Shown here piece after piece: positions 14,173 to 25,136 of a stretch of 64,000 nt of DNA. The notes beneath the pieces are model-generated. The model did no database searches. It was given only the letters and a program-made list of their open reading frames with translations, and was not told the DNA's origin. How positions within the stretch are numbered: the stretch's first letter is position 1; each line of letters opens with the position of its first letter. Origin of the DNA: Hoplostethus atlanticus (Eukaryota; Chordata; Actinopteri; Trachichthyiformes; Trachichthyidae); assembly GCA_034670405.1 (NCBI GenBank), contig JAXDDX010000003.1:12002501-12066500 (forward strand), in the 5' to 3' direction. The position numbers were made by a program, and so were the translations under genes.

Positions 14173-15691
14173 CCTAGTAGCCACCAGAGTCTGACTCATA
14201 CCGCAATTAGTAGTCACCCCTTCCAACCCACTTTTCCTCTAACAGTCTGCATCTCTTTTGATTCCAAATTTACACACCGCCCATGGTCTGCTGTACCGCT
14301 GATCGTGGGCTCAGGCCCGTCTCAAGACTACACGTTGCAGGGAGGAAAAGCTCCCTTGTACCGGCCGAATGAGGATGAGAAATGAGAAAATGAGGAATTG
14401 AGTAACTATAAGTGTTGCTGTAATGTAAAGAAGCCACCCTTCACACTACACAATCTATTTGAAAGGGTCTGTCACGGAAACATCATTCAGACGTGAAATC
14501 GTATCATTGACAATATTTAATCATATCCTATTATATATTCCTCCCCACACAAACACACACAGACACACGCGCACACACACAACGGGTCTAAATTTAAAAG
14601 GTCTATCAAATGTCCAAATCAAAACAAAATGCACGGATAATGCAGACGTGTACATGTGTCGTTTACTCCATGCACTCTGCAGGATCACCCGTTAGTTGCC
14701 ATGTACAAAATATAGTCAATAATCAGTTTAATGTCGAGTGTTCAGCTATGTGTTGCAGTAGGCCTGTCGACCGAAACTGGATAAAACCGGAATCGGATTA
14801 ATTGATGAAATAATTATAGCATCTCTCTCATAGAGCCCTCACTCTATCTCAATCATTCATAGCATTTTTCTTTGAAATCTGTGTAATTGGTGATTCGATC
14901 TCCTCAAAATCCACGATAAAATGATGATCCTTATTTTATAATTGAATTAAAATATATTAAGTGCAATAATTAATGAAATCTGTATCAGTTGTACAGGCCC
15001 CATGCTCTGGCCTTACAGGCCTAAAGCCACATATTCCCACCCAGTCCCCAGCTGATTTTTGTCTCGTTACATTTCCATAAAATGACAAGCAACCTCCCAG
15101 AGCATGACAAAGAAGGATGAGTGTATTCCTCCTCCCTCCTCTCCGTCTATCCGTCTATGCACCCCCCCCCACCCCGCCTCCCCCTCCCCCGCCTCACCCC
15201 CTTTCCCCCAGTCATCGGTGCAGGTGTGCTGGTATGCAGCCAAACTCAAGAAATACATGATCAACAATAATCGAATAAATGTCGAATTAATGAAAGAAAA
15301 AAAAAGAAAAAATCCTATCTTTAAAATATATACGACTTCAAATTATATTTATCATATTCGTTTAAAAATAAGCAGAGAATTGTGTGCCATGCTCCGAGGC
15401 GCGGCCGAGCCAGGAAAATACGCAGTACTAATTCATATGCATGTATGATAATTGGCCTACCTTTCCCCCTTAAAAATAACTTTATTAACAACGATACACG
15501 TCTAAAATACACCACAGCCACATAACACAATGAAACACAATTGATTAAAACAAAATGGATGAAATATAGCTTTAAAAAAAACGGAAAATGGAAGTTTGTT
15601 TTCCACTGCGTTATCTACATCTCTCCCATCTCAAGCACTCTTTCCGCTCCAGTGGCTGCTTGCAACCCCCAACCCTCCCTCCCCTCACCAT

Positions 15692-15740
<49 letters not shown>

Positions 15741-17284
15741 AGTACATCTCGTTCAGTCACGGGACAGGGCGATGTGCAGTGTGTATAATCGAAAAGGACC
15801 CTGTAATCCAATTACATACAACAAAAACAGCACAAAAGTCCTAGCCGCAGCGCATGGCAGAGGGCACTGCCAAGGCCAAGGATGGAGACCAGGTCGTTTA
15901 ACTACACGCTCTGTCCGCAATAATAAACAAGTAATAAAGATTATTCCAATAACGCTATCAAATACGGTTTGTAATGGGGCATAAGTGGGGCTCCGTGTGG
16001 GGAAAAAATAGAAAAATGATGTGCAACATTAATATCGTGTTTGTCACAATTTGAATGTTGATGGCAATTGATATAAAAAAAGGACAGAACATTTTATATT
16101 GAAAAGCACATTGAATCATTCTCTCCCATCTGCAGTATTTATAGCGAAGCCAATCAGTAGAATCTGGTGCCACAGAAAATGGTGGATGAATAATTAGACT
16201 AGGGATGATAACAACTGAGTCTGCATACACTGACATTCTCCTGTTAAAAAAAACTATGATATATGGCCTCGTCTTTGTCGCTTTGGGAAAGAGGTAAAAT
16301 ATCCAACAGGGGACACATTATCTATAAATAAAAGGCCACTACCCCTGGCATCAGCTCACACGTACGTCTCTCATAAAATGTATTGACCCTTGTTGCCACA
16401 CACGCACACATTCACAGTCCCACACACGCGCGCGCACACACACACACAGACATGTTAATCCAGGCAATGTAATATTTTAGTGCCCCTCCAAAAAATGAGG
16501 ATAGAAGGGTACTTCTATACCCCCCATAACCATCACCACCTCTACCTACACACACACACACACATTTCCTCTGCCACACGCAATAACACGTTATATCTGT
16601 GATGGGACAGGAAAGAACTTGGCAAATACATTAAAAGTCCTCTACCCCTTTGGACTTTTCCAAGTAAACACTCTACAGCTGTGGCCAGCATCACTGCTCG
16701 AGGTCGACCGTCTACCCGTCTGTGCGCCTGCAGATCCTTATCAGCCTCTCCTATTCACCAGCCTCCATATTCACGACACCTCCACATATTCATCATGCAA
16801 AATGCAAATCGCGTTATCTTTTTCATCTTGGCGGACACAGATTGCATTTTAGCGGACATTGTGGTTCTCAATGCTCATCCAAATAAAGTAGACACTGATT
16901 TTATGCTAATACAATTGATTCATTTTTGTTATTATTATCAGCTAATCTAAATAAGACATTGGGAGAGCGTGAGCAGAATCCAGACACCCATTCAGGAGGA
17001 AATTTGAGGCTGAGCAGTAAAACATCCTTTCAAAACACCAATAAAAAGTTATCAATCTTCCTCCAAATGTCATTTAGATATAGATTTGATATATCTGCCC
17101 CTATTTTTCAAATGAAAGCAATTCAATCCAACACCATTAATCAAACTGATAAGCTAATAAACATGCACAGCCAACTTCAGCATTGCACTGGAGAGCAGAA
17201 CGCAGTAAGCAACACTTGGAAGAGACGCATACCCAACGTACCTTCTTGCAAAGAATACAGCAGAAGTAAAGTTACAAGCCACAT
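1977..17284 (-). CDS. dscaml1: dscaml1, 5' part: coding exons 1-3 (gene continues off the left edge)
   Basis: Down syndrome cell adhesion molecule-like 1 is a single-pass neuronal receptor of Ig and fibronectin III domains that mediates homophilic adhesion and self-avoidance. Three coding exons are visible on the minus strand: 17284-17242 (start codon and signal peptide), 8216-7896 (Ig domain 1) and 2123-1977 (start of Ig domain 2). All junctions are phase 1 with AG/GT borders, so about 170 residues can be read. The N-terminus [14 protein letters not shown] and segments such as [20 protein letters not shown] and FREPYTVRV match my memory of vertebrate DSCAML1 rather than DSCAM. Introns 1 and 2 are about 9.0 and 5.8 kb. 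The next exon is not in the 1.98 kb to the left, so most of the gene lies outside the window. Confidence 0.95.
4160..4310 (+). repeat. tRNA-like SINE candidate
   Basis: The segment contains a B-box-like motif, GAGGTTCAAATCC, near 4211-4223, preceded by an A-box-like stretch around GTGCAGTGGTGACAC and followed by a C/T-rich tail. That layout fits a tRNA-derived SINE. The family was not identified. Confidence 0.35.
5287..5348 (+). repeat. (GGAGA)n purine tract
   Basis: About a dozen near-perfect copies of a five-base unit lie in an intron of dscaml1. The homopurine strand could form triplex DNA. A matching tract lies near 60371-60411. Confidence 0.9.
6676..6728 (+). repeat. (GT)n microsatellite
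   Basis: About 26 uninterrupted GT units, one of the longest simple dinucleotide runs in the window, inside dscaml1 intron 2. Confidence 0.95.
7896..8216 (-). CDS. dscaml1: dscaml1 exon 2: Ig domain 1
   Basis: This is a 321-base exon, phase 1 to phase 1, with acceptor CTCCAG before 8216 and donor GTGAGG after 7896. It encodes the first Ig-like domain. The two core cysteines are in SLPCPAG and YFCTAEN, and the core tryptophan is in [10 protein letters not shown]. It contains N-glycosylation sequons NAS and NGT. The longer open frame to about 8394 runs into intron 1 and is not coding. Confidence 0.96.
13297..13612. mobile_element. MITE-like element with CACTGCAAAAA-type ends
   Basis: The left end CACTGCAAAAATAGATCC and the right end GATGGGCGTTTTCGCACTGC are imperfect inverted repeats. 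The interior is A/T-rich with TCTTAAAACAAG- and CTTGTTTTCAAG-like motifs. It appears related to the element at 17671-17956. No transposase is encoded. Ends are approximate. Confidence 0.6.
13999..14170 (+). repeat. (GA)n followed by (GT)n microsatellites
   Basis: A GA tract runs to about 14054 and, after about 80 bases, a GT tract covers about 14135-14170. Both lie in dscaml1 intron 1. Confidence 0.9.
15691..15736 (+). repeat. (CA)n microsatellite
   Basis: About 22 CA units in dscaml1 intron 1. Confidence 0.9.
17242..17284 (-). CDS. dscaml1: dscaml1 coding exon 1: start codon and signal peptide
   Basis: This short coding exon has 43 coding bases. The start codon is at 17284-17282 and it reads [14 protein letters not shown] before a GTACGT donor at 17241. 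It ends in phase 1, and the G joins TC of exon 2 to give Val. The hydrophobic run [11 protein letters not shown] is the signal peptide core and matches the start of mammalian DSCAML1. It was found by searching the minus strand for a phase-1 donor after a hydrophobic leader. Another ATG lies five bases upstream, out of frame. Confidence 0.88.
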
Positions 17285-17670
17285 GCCATTAATAGCAGGT
17301 ATATTTCACAGGAATGTTGTGCAGTCCCGAAGAAGAGTGCACGGCGCAGCGGTCGGCCAGGCGAGGCTCCGTGCTGGACTGGTGCTGCTGATGCTCCCCG
17401 GCGGTCTCCAGCCCTGGTCCCACACTCTCCAGCGCCGAGAAGCGAGCCACGGAGAAGGTACCGCCTCCCCTCCCCGTTCCCTCCTCCCCTTACCGGGACA
17501 GGCTGCTGTGGCCCCACCCCCGGTATCCTAATGATGCGCCGTCATGGAGAGGTGAGCCATTGCACTAGAACAGGGGACCAAACGGAAACCACCGGGACCT
17601 CCGTTTAGGGGGGACAATTACGCGCACTGGATAGACACTTTTTAAGCGGAGAGACTGGGCTGGGTAACGG
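17285..17670 (-). promoter_or_regulatory. dscaml1 5' UTR and proximal promoter candidate
   Basis: This stretch upstream of the dscaml1 start codon is more GC- and CpG-rich than its surroundings, especially at about 17330-17540, as expected around a vertebrate transcription start. The start site cannot be placed from sequence. It includes upstream ATGs, one opening an 81-codon frame (17517-17272) that overlaps the dscaml1 start codon out of frame. It ends at a MITE. Confidence 0.4.
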
Positions 17671-17956
17671 CGCACTGCAAAAACGTCCATCATACAAGGC
17701 ATTTCATCGCATACTCAGTCTGAAAATGTTGTTTTTCTTAAAATAAGTGAACAACTGCCAACGGGACGAGATCATTTTGCGTATTTCCCATGTAAATCAA
17801 CTTGCTCGACTTGCACGAACCAAGTGTCATTTTTCACACTAGTGGTGCTTGGAAAAAGTGAAATTATCTCACTCCACTCACTCCTAACTTTTTTTTGTTA
17901 AGGAAAACTCAATGATAGCTATAAATGACTTGCTGAGATGGACATTTCGCAGTGCG
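17671..17956. mobile_element. MITE, about 286 bp, upstream of dscaml1
   Basis: The left end reads CGCACTGCAAAAACGTCCAT. The right end, read on the other strand, is CGCACTGCGAAATGTCCAT. These are inverted repeats of about 20 bp with few mismatches. The interior has the TTTTTCTTAAAATAAGTGAAC-like motif common to fish non-autonomous DNA elements and no coding capacity. It begins 387 bases upstream of the dscaml1 start codon. Confidence 0.75.
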
Positions 17957-18512
17957 AGGTCCAGGTAAATGAAGGAACGATTAAAAGCTGCAGCTTCTCT
18001 CTCAGCTTCTCATTCAACGGGAGGGAATGTGCGCCGAAACCCTGCCAGCGGCTGTTCTTTATTCTTATATAGCTTTATAAGTGGGGAGCTATCAATCAAC
18101 AGAAAACACTAAATAACTTCCTCTCTTTCTGCCCCCCCCCTTTCTCTCACGCGCGCACAGGTCCTTAGACACTGTTCCGCCCCTTCCAAACACACACACA
18201 CATTTCAAAGATGCACTGCATAATCGGGGTCGAGCTCCCTTCGCCGTGTTGCGCCACAGACAGAATGAGGGAATGACGTGAGAAAACGATCGATGTATAT
18301 GTGGTTTCAGTCTGTTTCTGAATATGACTTCCAGTAAGCCCATTTACACATGACACTGGAATCCCAAGGAAGAAGAAACGATGTGATGGGACTCCATGCC
18401 ACATTGAAACAGATGTGTGAAGATGTGAAGTCCAGGTTTTCCAAACCACCTGCATAGAAGGTTGTGGAATGATACTTGTCCTTTAGGTGTATTTACACTG
18501 GATTTAAATGCA

Positions 18513-18641
18513 GCTCATGCTTTCATTTCAACCAAAGACTACAGCAGGTGATTTCACTGATTAGTCCCTCCTCTCTTGAAGGTGTGTTAATCAGTGAAAT
18601 CACCTGGTGTAGTGTTTGGTTGGAGTGAAAACCTGCATACT
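18513..18641. repeat. Hairpin (inverted-repeat) interspersed element
   Basis: A perfect 19-bp inverted repeat at 18545-18563 and 18588-18606 (CAGGTGATTTCACTGATTA and its complement) is separated by 24 bases. Imperfect complementarity extends the arms to about 50 bp. The downstream tail resembles short interspersed repeats of teleosts. The family was not determined. Confidence 0.7.
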
Positions 18642-21600
18642 CTCGGCCCTCCATGGCACATGGTTGAATAGCCCTGCCCTACACCCTGGCAATGTTAGTG
18701 CCACTCTCTACCGACTGGGCTACAAAGAACCATGGATTTAATGGCAAGCGGCTCATATGTACAGTATGTATATATGTATACATATGTTGAAGAGACAAAT
18801 AGAAAAGAACGCACACCACAACTATAATAAATCCTTTGCAAACCTAGTTATATGCCACTCATAGTCTGCTCTAAATCAATTATTAGAGAAAACATACAAC
18901 TCCCTCTGGAGATGGGTTAGCACCATGTGGTCTCTGAGGTTTCATGACTGCATGAGTTCAAAGTCTGTCTCATTCTATTCTGTCGTTCTTTTCTCTCCTC
19001 TTCCCTGTCATTTAGTTCGCCAGCTGCATGATAAACTCATACAATACCACAGGACTGCTGACTGTTGGCCCTCCTTTTCAGACGACCAAAGTTCTACACT
19101 TCTGTCCACTCCGACCCGCCCTCTATCTGGCTTATAACACCTACTACTTGACATGCACTCCCTTCTGACCTCCTCTCTCTCTCTTCATCCCTCTCATTGC
19201 TGTGGTATAATGTGGCGTTCAAGAGGGAGGAGTGCAGTAACCAAAAGGAGTCCTAGTTGGAGAATTGAGCTGAAACTGAGGCAAGCTGTGGTCTCTCACT
19301 GCCACTGAAGAGCCCCTGTGGTGTGGCAGGCAAGGCAGCACACACTGCATCTTCTCTCTATTATGTAACAGGTGGGCACACACACTCACACACGCGATCA
19401 CCACACAATGAACACGACAAGGACACATACATAGTGCATGCACATAAACTTCCATATATGTGACACATATACTTCCAGATGTGCACTTTTTCTTTGACAG
19501 ATGCACACACTTGCAGCATTGTGTGTTGGCCAACCAAAGCTCATTCCTCTCTTTCTCCTCTCCCCATGACAAAACTGTTTCCGCAACAGGATCTAGAAAG
19601 CCTCTCGGACACAGAAGCTCCACCCACCGAGTGAAGCCCCGTATGGTAACACATAGTCCCTGTCAGGACATCAGAAGGCAGCGTGGCAAGCTGGTTAAGG
19701 GGGGGTGATGTGAGTCGTCCTGACAGCACCAAGCAGGTTGTACTGTATGTCAGCCAGTGATCATCATGGGGGCTGACAGGCCGAGTCTGGCCAGTCAGGC
19801 CGGAGAAAAGGCAAACAACTCCCAGACAGCTATAGGGACTGTCACTGTAGACAGGACCCAGGACAGACTGCCACCACCACCATCACACCGCTAAAAACCA
19901 CAGCACCATGTGACTCATCTCCATCACTCTGCCCATCACTCTCCTCCGTTGTTGCCTGGAGATAGGAAAAGAGAAAGGAAGGGAGGGGAGGGAGAGGAAG
20001 AGAGTTTGTTTATTAAGGAAGAAAGAGGGTGAGGGCTGGAAAAGGGGAGAGAGAGAGGAGAGAGATAGAGAGAGAGAAGAGAGAATAACAGAAAGCAGAG
20101 GGAGGGGTGGGGCAGACAGAGAGAGTGATGAGGCGGGTAAGTTAATGTGGATGTTAATGTTAATGCTCAGACAATCAGCTCTCCCCTCAGGCCTTGACTA
20201 CATGCTAGGATCATATTAGCGCTAATGTATGAAGTATTAATGCACAGCCCCCAGCCCACTGAAACCTCAGCAAGGTCAGAATTAGGAGGGGGAGAGGTGC
20301 TCAGTTCTTTGCAAGGTTACAGCAATCTAAATGAGGATGGGGATTGAGCTACAGGAATAGGCATGATGGTGGTGGTGGTGGGGTACGGGGTCGGGTGGGA
20401 AGGCATGGGATGGGATGGTGGTTGGAGGAGGTGGAGGGGGTGAAAAGGAGGCACATTACACACTAAAGGGTCGGGTGGTTCTGTAGGACTTCTGTAGCAC
20501 GGCATTGACAATGGACATTCAAGGCCTCCACACACCCAAAGCCCCATTGCCATGTTCGTGTCAGTCGTAGCCGTGGTCGAAACTCTTGCTGCAGCGCCCC
20601 TTTTCGTGAGCGGGGCTCAGTGGGGCCGACTAGCTGGCTCTGCATGCTGAGTATGGAGGAGCCTTATCTGCATTAGGCTAATATGAATCACACAGCACTG
20701 TGCTGCAGTACATTAAGAGCAAGGCGCCGACCAATGGTGTGTGTTGCAACCAAGCCTGCGTGAGCGTTGTGGCAGATGTGTGAGTGTATCAGCACATCAG
20801 AGGATGTGTACATGAGTGCATGTGTTTACATGGCAGAAAAGCGCAGGACAAATATTTCTGGCTGCTCTGCTACCCTACAGCCAAGCCTACGTGTACATGT
20901 ATTTGTGTGTGTGTGTCTGTGTGTTTGTGTGAGTGTGTCTTTGCATGTGTGAGTATGTGTGCGCGTGCGCACAAGACATCAAGGGGTGTTAATTTATTCA
21001 AATGAGCTGGGGAGGATAACGAGAGGATGGGGGTGAGGGGCGGAGGAGGGGCGTGGGGGGGGTACCTTCCTCTGCTGGATGTTCATCTCTCCATTTCTCT
21101 TTCCTTTACCTCCACTCGTTTTTTTTTACATTTGCAAATGAGAGAATCTGCATGGCTGGGAAGGAGGGAGGCAAGGGAGATGGGGGAGAAAGACAATGAG
21201 ACTGAAAAGGAAACAGGGAAAAAAAAAACAAGAGATGGGGAATGATGCAAATCTGAAGCAGACAGAATGCCCGCAGACAAAAACATAGTGTGCCAGGGCG
21301 ATACCACCACTTCCAAGATGGCTGCTGCTAAAGGCATCCTCTAGAGACCCGTCGCTCTACCTCCGCAGTGGGTGACACACAAACACACTTTCTGACAACT
21401 ATGTCCCTCTATCATTAATAAGAGAGTGGATTTAAAAACAACTCAGTACAGTGTTAATATTAATAATTTGAATTTGAATATGGTAAAGATTGAGTCTGAG
21501 AATTATGGTTATGGCTTGTACAGAGATATTGATCAGAGATATCTAGTGACACCCAGTGGTCACAATTAAAGATGTTATCATTATAAGATCACAGCACAGC

Positions 21601-22024
21601 CTTAGTTTGAAACTGTGCTGAACTTTCAGAAGAGCAAGGTCAAGCTACAGTTGGTGACTCCTGCTCCAGATCTTAAGACTAAATCATATCAGGTCTTTTG
21701 ACAAGACTGTAAGACTGCGACTGTATATAAATATTTTACTGCAACCGGCTGTTGAATTTTATCCCTTGGCCCTCAACGACAAACTGTTTTATGTGATATC
21801 ACGCTGTACTAATCCCCAGGTCATTTAAGATAATATAGTTTATAAATAAGGGACAAATAAATAGTAATGAGCTTCTATTTACACTCAAATCCTCCCCGTT
21901 CTGGTCTGTTACATTAGGTGAAGTCAACTATAAACCAAGCGTTATCTCTATTGTGACATCACAAACAAGGCTTCTTCATGCCTCTAACTTTTACCCGTCT
22001 ATGATTTGAATGTTTGTGTAACAG

Positions 22025-22027
<3 letters not shown>

Positions 22028-22089
<62 letters not shown>

Positions 22090-22098
22090 GAGAGAGGG
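22028..22098 (+). repeat. (GA)n microsatellite
   Basis: A purine dinucleotide tract of about 70 bases with minor interruptions near 22079. Intergenic. Confidence 0.92.
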
Positions 22099-23290
22099 AC
22101 AGCAGGTGTGAAAGAACATAGAGCTTTGCTGAGAGTGGACTTTCCATCTTGGCCCCTTGTGCTTTGATCTTATCACTTTCCCACGCTGTAACACTCCTGT
22201 TTTACCCCTGTTCTACTGGTTAACCTGCTCCATCCCATGTATGCACACACACACACACACAGAGTCAAAACAGTGAATAACAAGTTTTATTGTGTTGACA
22301 TATTGTCTGCCCTCAGCGTTTAACCGACATTAGAGAGGGAAATATTTACTTTCCATCACTCTGCATGTTCTGCTGTCTGTCTTCATGCTGATTTTACTTT
22401 GTGGATCTACTGTGGCCTGCAGGCTATGTTTGCCTATGTGAAAATTACACAGAAAAATAACCTAAAGATGTTTGAAAGTAACACACACGCCAGGAAAACA
22501 CATTCCACCCTCTATTCATACGTTTCTTTGCCTCATTTGGTGTCTTTTTTCCTGTTAGTCACCAGTAGGTTGTTACCTTCCTCCTTGGCTATGGGAACAG
22601 TAACTGATCAGCCCTCTCACACCTGCCCAGCATTGTTATCAGGGCCAGGGAAATGTGTGATAAATGGCTTCTCATGCTTACCTCAACTGAAGCCCTCATG
22701 CAAAGCAGCTGATCTGGGCCCTCAGGGATCCAACAGGCCAAACAGCCCGCCTCACCAACCACACTGATCAGCTAGGGGGCTTGGCTGCAAGCTATGTTAA
22801 CTTTTACAGCACAGTCCTTCACTTTTCCGCAAATTCAGGTAAAAGAATTAGAGAGAGAGAGCGAGAGAGAGAGAGAGAGAGAGAGTGAGGGAGAGAGAGA
22901 GAGAGCAGGGGGTCCTTGGGACTTACCCAGTTGACAGCTCCTGTCTCTGCCTGTAACGACTTATTTATTCAGGGATAATTAATCAGGCGCAGTTTTCTGG
23001 CGGTATGATTAATGCGCTTTGTCATCCTGCTGCAGCGGTGAAAATACAGTAGCCTGCGATGCCACTCCTCGGGCAGCACGTGATGTCCTAGCCGAGGCAG
23101 TCACGGTCTTCACATGCAAAACGAAAACTTTCTTTTTTTCTTGTGACACGATGCTGAAAGTTTAGCCTGATATATCACTGTAATGTTCCTTACAATATTC
23201 CTCTATTGATTAATACCATGTCTGTTGTACTCCATAGTGAGTTTTTAGTGAGCCTGTCCTACCTTTAGGGTATTTATATCTCCTGTTGTA

Positions 23291-23940
23291 GCCCTAGAAT
23301 ATTCCTAGGGACTCAGTGTCTGTGGTAGGCAATAGTACATTTATAGTGATTTTAAAGTACTTAATGGTATTTCTATCACCCATTCTTATAGGAATATTAT
23401 AGGATTATTATAGCTCTTTTGTAAAGTGTCCCTCACATAAAGGTTAGCCTTGTTCTTCTTCAACTTTGGTATCAGCTGATTTCCACAATGGACATTTTCT
23501 ACAGTACAGCTTGCACTTCTTTCTGAACAGATAGTTCACAGACTACAGGCGGAAGTTTGCCATTGCGGCACTTCCTGTGGACAAGCTGGTCTTATGATGC
23601 CACCTTGTGTTCTTGTTGATTACTACACCTACAGGGAAAATCAGCGCTTTGCACAAATGATCATTGTTTATATTTACAAAAGCATGGCGTTTTTACTGTT
23701 ATAATGAAATTAATCTAACTGGCTCATATATACTTTACACAGATGTGATTACATTGCTAAAAACTAAAGCCAGGTTATCATGCAAATATCACAGCAAAAC
23801 GATGTTTCCCTGAAGGAATATTATATAGATAATATAGTGATACCGCAGGAGATGGAAATATCATAAAGTACCATAAGACCACTATAAATTCACTATTGTC
23901 TTCCACAGACACACTCTAAGTCCCTACAGGAATGGTAGAG
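23291..23940. mobile_element. Foldback element with inverted arms of about 120 bp
   Basis: The arms 23291-23412 and 23815-23940 are imperfect reverse complements. Shared blocks include CTGTGG..G.CAATAGT, ATTTATAGTG and GGTATTTCTAT or its diverged form. They flank about 400 bases with no transposase similarity that I can read. This looks like a non-autonomous DNA transposon or a decayed long-TIR element. Confidence 0.6.
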
Positions 23941-24293
23941 TGATTCTTTATTAGGGTGGAGTGTAGCACCATCTGTTGTTCAAAGGCCGCCACTACAGCG
24001 TGCAGGATTTGAGGTCATGCTTGATGGATTGATTTTTTTGTCAGAAGTCTACCTCCAATAATGGAATGAAGGTAACACGACAGGTAATCAAGTTGATTGT
24101 TATTATGGTGTAATGGAAAGGTTGCAAGGAGATTACTTTCCATCAGGAAGCCCAAGCCTTCTGTAATCGTTCCAAACTGAACCAACAATGCTGTTAGCCA
24201 ACACTACTCTGAAACCCAGGTGGGCCAGCCAGGCTATAAGATCAAATAAGCATACAGAACACCATAGTCACATTGCGGGTCCTTAGTCTACAC

Positions 24294-24299
24294 TTTATT
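24294..24299 (-). terminator. Polyadenylation signal of fxyd2
   Basis: AATAAA on the minus strand lies 85 bases past the fxyd2 stop codon (24387-24385), the usual arrangement for a short 3' UTR. Confidence 0.6.
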
Positions 24300-24384
24300 A
24301 AAACAAAAGCGTTGCATTCTGACACACATTACAGTCGATAACATCATAGCACTCAGTTTAGTCTCCCGGGATGTTCTGCTCAGT

Positions 24385-25086
24385 TTACTTCTCTTCTACA
24401 TTTCTTGGCTGAAGAAAAAAAGAAAAAACAGAAAGGGGTTATCACTTTCATCCGGGAATTATAGCTCTGGATCATTTTTCGTTTTGTCTCATTTTGGCAT
24501 CAACTGTAAAAGAATAACATGATAGGGGTTTTACCACGTGGTAAAACTGGTACGTGTCATGTGGAAGTTGGAGCCATCATTTTGACCTTTTTGAACCGTT
24601 TTATAAGTGTATGTCCCATGACAGCCAGCAGATGTCACTAAAGTCATGTTTCAATTCCTATTGGCAAACCACTGTAGGAAATGGTAGCTTCTACATTGAT
24701 ATCCCCATTTCAGTTCAGCTGATTGATATAGGCTCCCTCACCTTGGATCTGACACAGTTGAACATCTTGTTGCCTTTAGAGGAAAAAGAGACGGAGTGAT
24801 TAGTGCTATTCTATATCCACTCAACACGTCGGTCCTGATAATGTCAGCCGTTGAAAGGGAGGTGTGAGATGGGAGCAAGAGATACCTTTCAGTCCGCTCG
24901 ACTCAATGGAAATGTTTTTTATCATGATTACCATTATTCACATGCACCTTCAACCAGTCTGTCCTACAACATAATGGTAGAGGCTCGACCACATGCTTCA
25001 CATGCACACAACCTCATACACCTCTGCTGTTTTGTTCCTCCCAGCCTCTCTGTCTCTGTTGCTGTTTCTCACACTGACTCTTCAAA

Positions 25087-25136
<50 letters not shown>

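Larger units (their letters stand above)
8217..17241. other. dscaml1 intron 1
   Basis: This is the large first intron. No further exon was recognised. Contents: a MITE-like element (13297-13612), GA and GT tracts (about 13999-14054 and 14135-14170), CA tracts (about 11129-11154, 12206-12236, 15691-15736), poly-G and poly-T runs (about 9253-9266, 9573-9588, 10147-10168), and CG-repeat blocks flanked by CA (about 12751-12764 and 16426-16436). Confidence 0.75.
17957..24290. other. Intergenic region between dscaml1 (5' side) and fxyd2 (3' side)
   Basis: No gene was recognised. Contents: a hairpin repeat (about 18513-18641), purine-rich tracts (about 19980-20110), a GA microsatellite (about 22028-22094), GA-rich sequence (about 22850-22904), and the foldback element (23291-23940). 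Open frames on either strand lack family motifs and supporting splice structure. Confidence 0.7.

Noticed and set aside
16926-17531. 201-codon plus-strand frame with a leader-like stretch (RAGLVLLMLPGG)
   Set aside because: It is antisense to the dscaml1 5' UTR and exon 1, the leader-like part is internal, and codon content changes abruptly into CpG-rich sequence.
19219-19623. 134-codon minus-strand frame with several cysteines
   Set aside because: No recognisable motif, no splice support, and it contains simple-repeat-derived sequence.
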